Assembly: GCA_019116365.1 (NCBI GenBank)
Contig: DXBT01000007.1
Span: forward strand, 62,001-126,000
Source of the DNA: Barnesiella merdipullorum
GTDB taxonomy: Bacteria; Bacteroidota; Bacteroidia; Bacteroidales; Barnesiellaceae
Length of the DNA stretch: 64,000 nucleotides
Reading direction: 5' to 3'
Positions 60,893-64,000 of this stretch are shown one piece after another (position 1 is the stretch's first letter; the number at the start of each line of letters is the position of its first letter). Made by a program: the position numbers and the translations under genes. The notes beneath the pieces are model-generated. The model made no database searches, was not told the DNA's origin, and worked only from the letters and a program-made list of their open reading frames with translations.

Positions 60893-61368
60893 CTCCTTTC
60901 GATTTCACTACGCAAGTTGTTGAACCAGTTGGCATAGATGGTGGGGTCTTCGACCATGCTGTTCTTGTTTCGGGTGCTCTTGCTGAATTGATTGAGAGTT
61001 GAGGTGACACTACCTTCATAGAGCGTAAACTTAACCTCGGTCAAGTTGTCGTTAAGCGGTTGAATGAAGAAAGAGGCTTGTGAAGTAGAGGCTTCGGTAG
61101 CACTACCCAAAAGAGCCATTTGCCAATCGGCATTCTTATTATCAATCTGTTTGCTGGCGGTAATGAGTCCCGATTCTTTATCAGTACTGTTTATCAAGAA
61201 GCCCTCGGATTGGAGCAGAGAAATGGCTGAACCGAAAACGAGGTTGTAATCGGCCTCGAATTGCTTGGTGGTCATCAACTTTATCTCTGCAGGTGAAAGT
61301 GCCGGTTTGGAGGTTCCGCACGACATGAGTATAAATAAAATAGGTAAAAAAACGATATATTTTTTCAT
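60874..61368 (-). CDS. Small lipoprotein of unknown function, AT-rich
   Basis: 164 aa, lipobox FILMSCGTS. The body is predicted helical and beta mixed (TTKQFEADYNLVFGSAISLL, SGLITASKQIDNKNADWQMA) with no motif that I recognise. It is 19 bases downstream of a BamE-like lipoprotein gene, and both have AT-rich codons unlike most genes in the window, which suggests recent gain or weak selection on composition. Confidence 0.7.
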   Translation of the reverse strand: MKKYIVFLPILFILMSCGTSKPALSPAEIKLMTTKQFEADYNLVFGSAISLLQSEGFLINSTDKESGLITASKQIDNKNADWQMALLGSATEASTSQASFFIQPLNDNLTEVKFTLYEGSVTSTLNQFSKSTRNKNSMVEDPTIYANWFNNLRSEIERRKALMQ

Positions 61369-61387
61369 TGTGTAAAAATTTTTAGGG

Positions 61388-61774
61388 TTAATAACTGGTT
61401 GAGACCACTGAATAGTCTAAAACTATATCGTTGGAGTCGAATGTGATGATTAAGTCGAAAGATTGAGCACTGCTACTTTGTGACGCTCTTGCTCCAAATA
61501 GGAAATCGGTACCTCCTTGTTTGTTTACGGTACTCATTTTGTTGTAGCTCCATACCTCGTTGTTCGATTTGTTTTTCGACACCAGGTTGGGTGCTCCAAA
61601 GATTTCTAATATCTCGGCTTGAGTAGTACTCCCTTTTATGATTTTTGATTTTACAACACCAAAAGTGAGATTACTTTTTTGAGTCGGCTCTGTGCTGGCT
61701 CCGTATTTATAGCTGCTACACGATATTGAAAATAACAGGCTGCAGCATAATAATAGAATCTGTATCTTTTTCAT
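61388..61774 (-). CDS. SmpA/OmlA (BamE)-like small lipoprotein
   Basis: 128 aa, lipobox SLLFSISC. The middle part VVKSKIIKGSTTQAEILEIF and GAPNLVSKNKSNNEVWSYN has the pattern of the SmpA/OmlA fold (a short helix pair and the GxP turn followed by xxWxY). A true BamE role in barrel assembly is not claimed; many small lipoproteins share this fold. It forms an operon with the following lipoprotein gene. AT-rich codon use, as in its neighbour. Confidence 0.7.
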   Translation of the reverse strand: MKKIQILLLCCSLLFSISCSSYKYGASTEPTQKSNLTFGVVKSKIIKGSTTQAEILEIFGAPNLVSKNKSNNEVWSYNKMSTVNKQGGTDFLFGARASQSSSAQSFDLIITFDSNDIVLDYSVVSTSY

Positions 61775-62214
61775 CTATTGTATTATTATGAAAATGATTA
61801 AAATTGAGGTCTTTGGAATAGATTTCCCCTTTTTGTTCCGATTTGGCGATTTTATAGTTGTTTCATAGGCTTCGTGTTTATTTGGGCTAATAGTCCCCAG
61901 ATTTAGCCTGTTAATAAAAAAGGAAAGCGTGGAGACTGTTTAAAGTTTATCTGTTCAAGAGGTATCGCCAAACACCCACCATACAAATAAACAACAGCCC
62001 CACGCCTATATTGATATATGACTATATCAAAGGCGTGAGCGTTCTGTTGTATTACTCTGTACGGTTTTGAAAATTTGGCGATTTTCTTGAACAAAGTAAT
62101 ATCTAAAAAACGCTTCCGTTCGTATGTCTGCTCAAAAGACTAATTGTTTAGCTTTTTGAGCCTTTGCAAATATATGTTGATTTATGATAAAATCCAAAAA
62201 ATGCGATTGCTGTT
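61775..62214. other. AT-rich non-coding stretch with hairpin and 13-base direct repeat
   Basis: No supported gene in 440 bases. ATTTGGCGATTTT occurs at 61841-61853 and again at 62073-62085. Between them, CACGCC-TTGATATA pairs with TATATCAA-GGCGTG (62001-62037). A 63-aa frame on the minus strand (61903-62094) covers the hairpin but looks non-functional. This may be the remnant of a small mobile element. Confidence 0.45.
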
Positions 62215-62703
62215 TTATTCCTCGACCGTCGGGTAGACGAGGTTTTTCTCTTCGATCACGTCGAGTACCTCGCGCAGGTATTTGTCAGCTTCCCAACGGG
62301 CCATGGGCAGGTCGTGCAGCAGGTAGTTGCCGCAGTCGCGGGGAGCGGCGCCGGGCACTTCGCCTTCGAAATCGCGAATGAAACGGAAGGTCTCGCGCAT
62401 GAGTTCGACAATGTCGCGCGACTCAAGGTCGCCCTGTACCAGAAAGTAGTTGCCCGTGCAGCAGCCCATGGGCCCCCAGAATACGATTTTGTCGCCCCAC
62501 ACGGGGTGGTTGCGCAGGAAGGTGGCAGCCAGGTGTTCGATGGTGTGCAGGGCTCCGTAGCCGATGGCGGGCTCGCGGTTGGGCTCTTTCATGCGGATGT
62601 CGAAAGTGGTGACTACGTGGTCGCCCAGATAGTCTTTGCGCGAAACATAGATGCCTCGCAGCAGGTGAATGTGGTCTATGGTAAAGCTGGGAATCTTTTT
62701 CAT
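62215..62703 (-). CDS. luxS: S-ribosylhomocysteine lyase LuxS
   Basis: 162 aa. The metal and catalytic motifs are HTIEH (H53, H57), the catalytic cysteine in FWGPMGCCTGNYFLV (C81) and the metal cysteine of RDCGNYLLHDLP. It splits S-ribosylhomocysteine to homocysteine and the AI-2 precursor DPD. It is 31 bases downstream of mtnN in one operon, so the pair recycles S-adenosylhomocysteine in two steps. Confidence 0.96.
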   Translation of the reverse strand: MKKIPSFTIDHIHLLRGIYVSRKDYLGDHVVTTFDIRMKEPNREPAIGYGALHTIEHLAATFLRNHPVWGDKIVFWGPMGCCTGNYFLVQGDLESRDIVELMRETFRFIRDFEGEVPGAAPRDCGNYLLHDLPMARWEADKYLREVLDVIEEKNLVYPTVEE

Positions 62704-62734
62704 ACAAACGGGTATTTATATATTGTGTGAAATA

Positions 62735-63418
62735 TTACAGTTTTTCGATGAGGCTGGTGAGTACCTCGAACGAGCGGTGGGGGGCATCGTCCCAGAAGTG
62801 GTTGTACTGGGCCAGGTGACCCTCGACGCCCGGGGTGTCGCTGATGATGCGGAAGCTCAGGAAGGGTACCCCGCGCATGTGGCATACCTGGGCGATGGAG
62901 CCCGACTCCATATCGACGGCCATGCCTTCGGGAAAGAGAGCCTTGATTTCGGAGAGTTCCACCGGGTCGGTGATGAAGCGGTCGCCGCTGCATACCAGCC
63001 CTTTATAGATGCGCAGCGAGGTCTCTACCTGCAAGGCTTTCTCGACGAGTGCCGGGTCGCTGTGGAACCGCGGGGGTAGCCCCTGTATCTGGCCCCAGGC
63101 GTTGCCTTCGCCGCACCACACGTCGTGATAGACAATTTCGGAGCCTACGACGATATCCATTACCCGCATCGAGGGGTCTATGCCACCGGCCACGCCGGTG
63201 TTGAGCACACAGTCGGGACGATAGCGGTCTATGAGTTCATAGGCGCGGATGGCCGACGACACCTTGCCGATGCCGCTTTGGGTGAGTATCAACTCGTGGA
63301 CACCACGCGTGCCCACGATAAAGAGCGACGAGCCGTAGCGCTCCTCGCGGGGATTCTCCAGCAGGCGACGCACACAATCGAGTTCGCTCTGCATGGCTAC
63401 GATAATTCCTATTTTCAT
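62735..63418 (-). CDS. mtnN: 5'-methylthioadenosine/S-adenosylhomocysteine nucleosidase
   Basis: 227 aa from the ATG at 63418 (MKIGIIVAMQSELDCVRRLL). Family motifs: IGIIVAMQSELD, TQSGIGKVSSAI, VLNTGVAGGID, VDMESGSIAQVCHMRGVPF (catalytic glutamate side) and RIISDTPG (catalytic aspartate). It removes adenine from SAH and methylthioadenosine. It is the first gene of the operon with luxS. A frame continuation upstream runs through the promoter and is rejected. Confidence 0.96.
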   Translation of the reverse strand: MKIGIIVAMQSELDCVRRLLENPREERYGSSLFIVGTRGVHELILTQSGIGKVSSAIRAYELIDRYRPDCVLNTGVAGGIDPSMRVMDIVVGSEIVYHDVWCGEGNAWGQIQGLPPRFHSDPALVEKALQVETSLRIYKGLVCSGDRFITDPVELSEIKALFPEGMAVDMESGSIAQVCHMRGVPFLSFRIISDTPGVEGHLAQYNHFWDDAPHRSFEVLTSLIEKL

Positions 63419-63441
63419 CTTCTTGTTTTTCTCTTCAAGGA

Positions 63442-63472
63442 CAAAGGTAGGGGTAATCTCACACAACGCAAA
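63442..63472 (-). promoter_or_regulatory. Promoter of the mtnN-luxS operon
   Basis: Minus strand TTTG (63472-63469), 19 bases, TACCTTTG (63449-63442, full match). Confidence 0.7.
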
Positions 63473-63556
63473 ATTTGTGCGGCGAAATTCGACCGGGTGT
63501 CGATAGGGGTAGATATTGGAATTTTCTGTACTTTTACTCCTCGAATTGTTCCTCTG

Positions 63557-64000
63557 ATGAAAGATTTTGCCGCCATAGATTTCGAGACTGCCAATTACGA
63601 ACCTACCAGCATCTGTTCGGTAGGTCTTGTGGTGGTACACGGGGGTGAGGTGACCCACCGCATACACCGGTTGGTGTGCCCCGAGCCCAATTATTATCTG
63701 CGTCGTTTTTCTGAGGAGATACACGGTATCTTCCCGGCCGATACCTGCCATGCGCCCAACTTCGGGCAGGTGTGGCGCGAGTTGTCGCCGCTGGTCGAAG
63801 GGTTGCAGCTGGTAGCTCACAACAAGGCTTTCGACGAGCGGGTGTTGCGGGCTACCTGTCGCATGTATGGCATCGACTATGTGTATGGCGATTTCCTTTG
63901 TACCTTCAGGCGGGCGCAGCAGCTCATACCACGTGCGGTCATCGGCAACTACAAGTTGCCCACGGTGTGTGCCTATCTGGGTATCCCCTTTGACCACCAT
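63557..64000 (+). CDS. DEDDh 3'-5' exonuclease, 3' end outside window
   Basis: 148 codons are visible from the ATG at 63557 (MKDFAAIDFETANYEPTSI); the frame is open at the window edge. Exonuclease motif I is AIDFETAN and motif II is LQLVAHNKAFDERVL, typical of DNA polymerase III epsilon-like proofreading or RNase T-like enzymes. The C-terminal motif III is not yet reached except IGNYKLPTVC. A weak -7 (TACTTTTA, 63529-63536) is upstream. It is divergent from mtnN. Confidence 0.85.
   Translation, partial: MKDFAAIDFETANYEPTSICSVGLVVVHGGEVTHRIHRLVCPEPNYYLRRFSEEIHGIFPADTCHAPNFGQVWRELSPLVEGLQLVAHNKAFDERVLRATCRMYGIDYVYGDFLCTFRRAQQLIPRAVIGNYKLPTVCAYLGIPFDHH

Noticed and set aside
61903..62094. 63-aa frame on the minus strand in the AT-rich stretch
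   Set aside because: It runs across a strong hairpin, has no start signal and no domain; more likely non-coding repeat sequence.

Overview
The window looks like chromosomal DNA from a gut-type member of the Bacteroidales. The evidence is a SusC/SusD pair, many lipoproteins with acidic residues after the lipid-attachment cysteine, Bacteroidota-type promoters (TTG or TTTG, about 20 bases, then TAnnTTTG), type 9 secretion (T9SS) cargo tails plus a PorE-like T9SS component, and a GC-rich genome. A Barnesiella-like genus would fit (T9SS-positive, moderately high GC, XusABC-like operon), but I cannot prove genus from the sequence. No rRNA, tRNA, CRISPR array or intact transposase was found.

Layout. 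1-13632 (minus) is a glycan-utilization locus read leftward: SusC, SusD, two lipoproteins, a family-10-like glycosyl hydrolase with a T9SS tail, an unknown T9SS cargo protein, and a phosphodiester glycosidase cut by the window edge. A divergent GH109-type lipoprotein (14449-15798) faces it. 15926-19235 holds a TonB receptor and a ZupT-like metal transporter. 19446-20927 is an ECF sigma factor, a small membrane protein and a Spy-like protein. 21537-23614 is mntP, apbE and a DUF1648 protein. 23677-24723 is a cytoplasmic asparaginase.

25014-31526 is the threonine pathway: a leader peptide with an attenuator-like terminator, thrA, a phosphoglycerate-mutase-like protein that may supply homoserine kinase activity, and thrC. 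A methyltransferase gene in the opposite direction separates thrC from the rest. metY and an Lrp-type regulator are divergent at 32925-33103. 33594-41751 carries housekeeping genes: dnaX, cdd, a LysM glucosaminidase, porE-like, queA and a DUF2027-Smr gene. 41871-49789 holds an outer-membrane barrel, a three-gene glycosyltransferase operon and an MsbA-like exporter.

49891-55101 (minus) is an XusABC-type xenosiderophore operon: TonB receptor, DUF4374 lipoprotein and PepSY membrane protein. A small unknown secreted or membrane gene lies divergent to it. 55881-60843 has a small membrane protein, an AEC transporter, an aspartate aminotransferase with two near-identical promoters, flavodoxin with a DUF2023 partner, and a SanA-like protein. 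60874-62214 is AT-richer, with two small lipoproteins and a hairpin-bearing non-coding stretch. 62215-63418 is luxS and mtnN (activated methyl cycle), and the window ends inside a divergent DEDDh exonuclease.

Themes that connect the genes are surface nutrient capture (glycan, metals, siderophores), T9SS export, iron or metal stress (flavodoxin, xus, zupT, mntP) and the aspartate-methionine-threonine pathway (aspartate aminotransferase, thrA, thrC, metY, luxS, mtnN).
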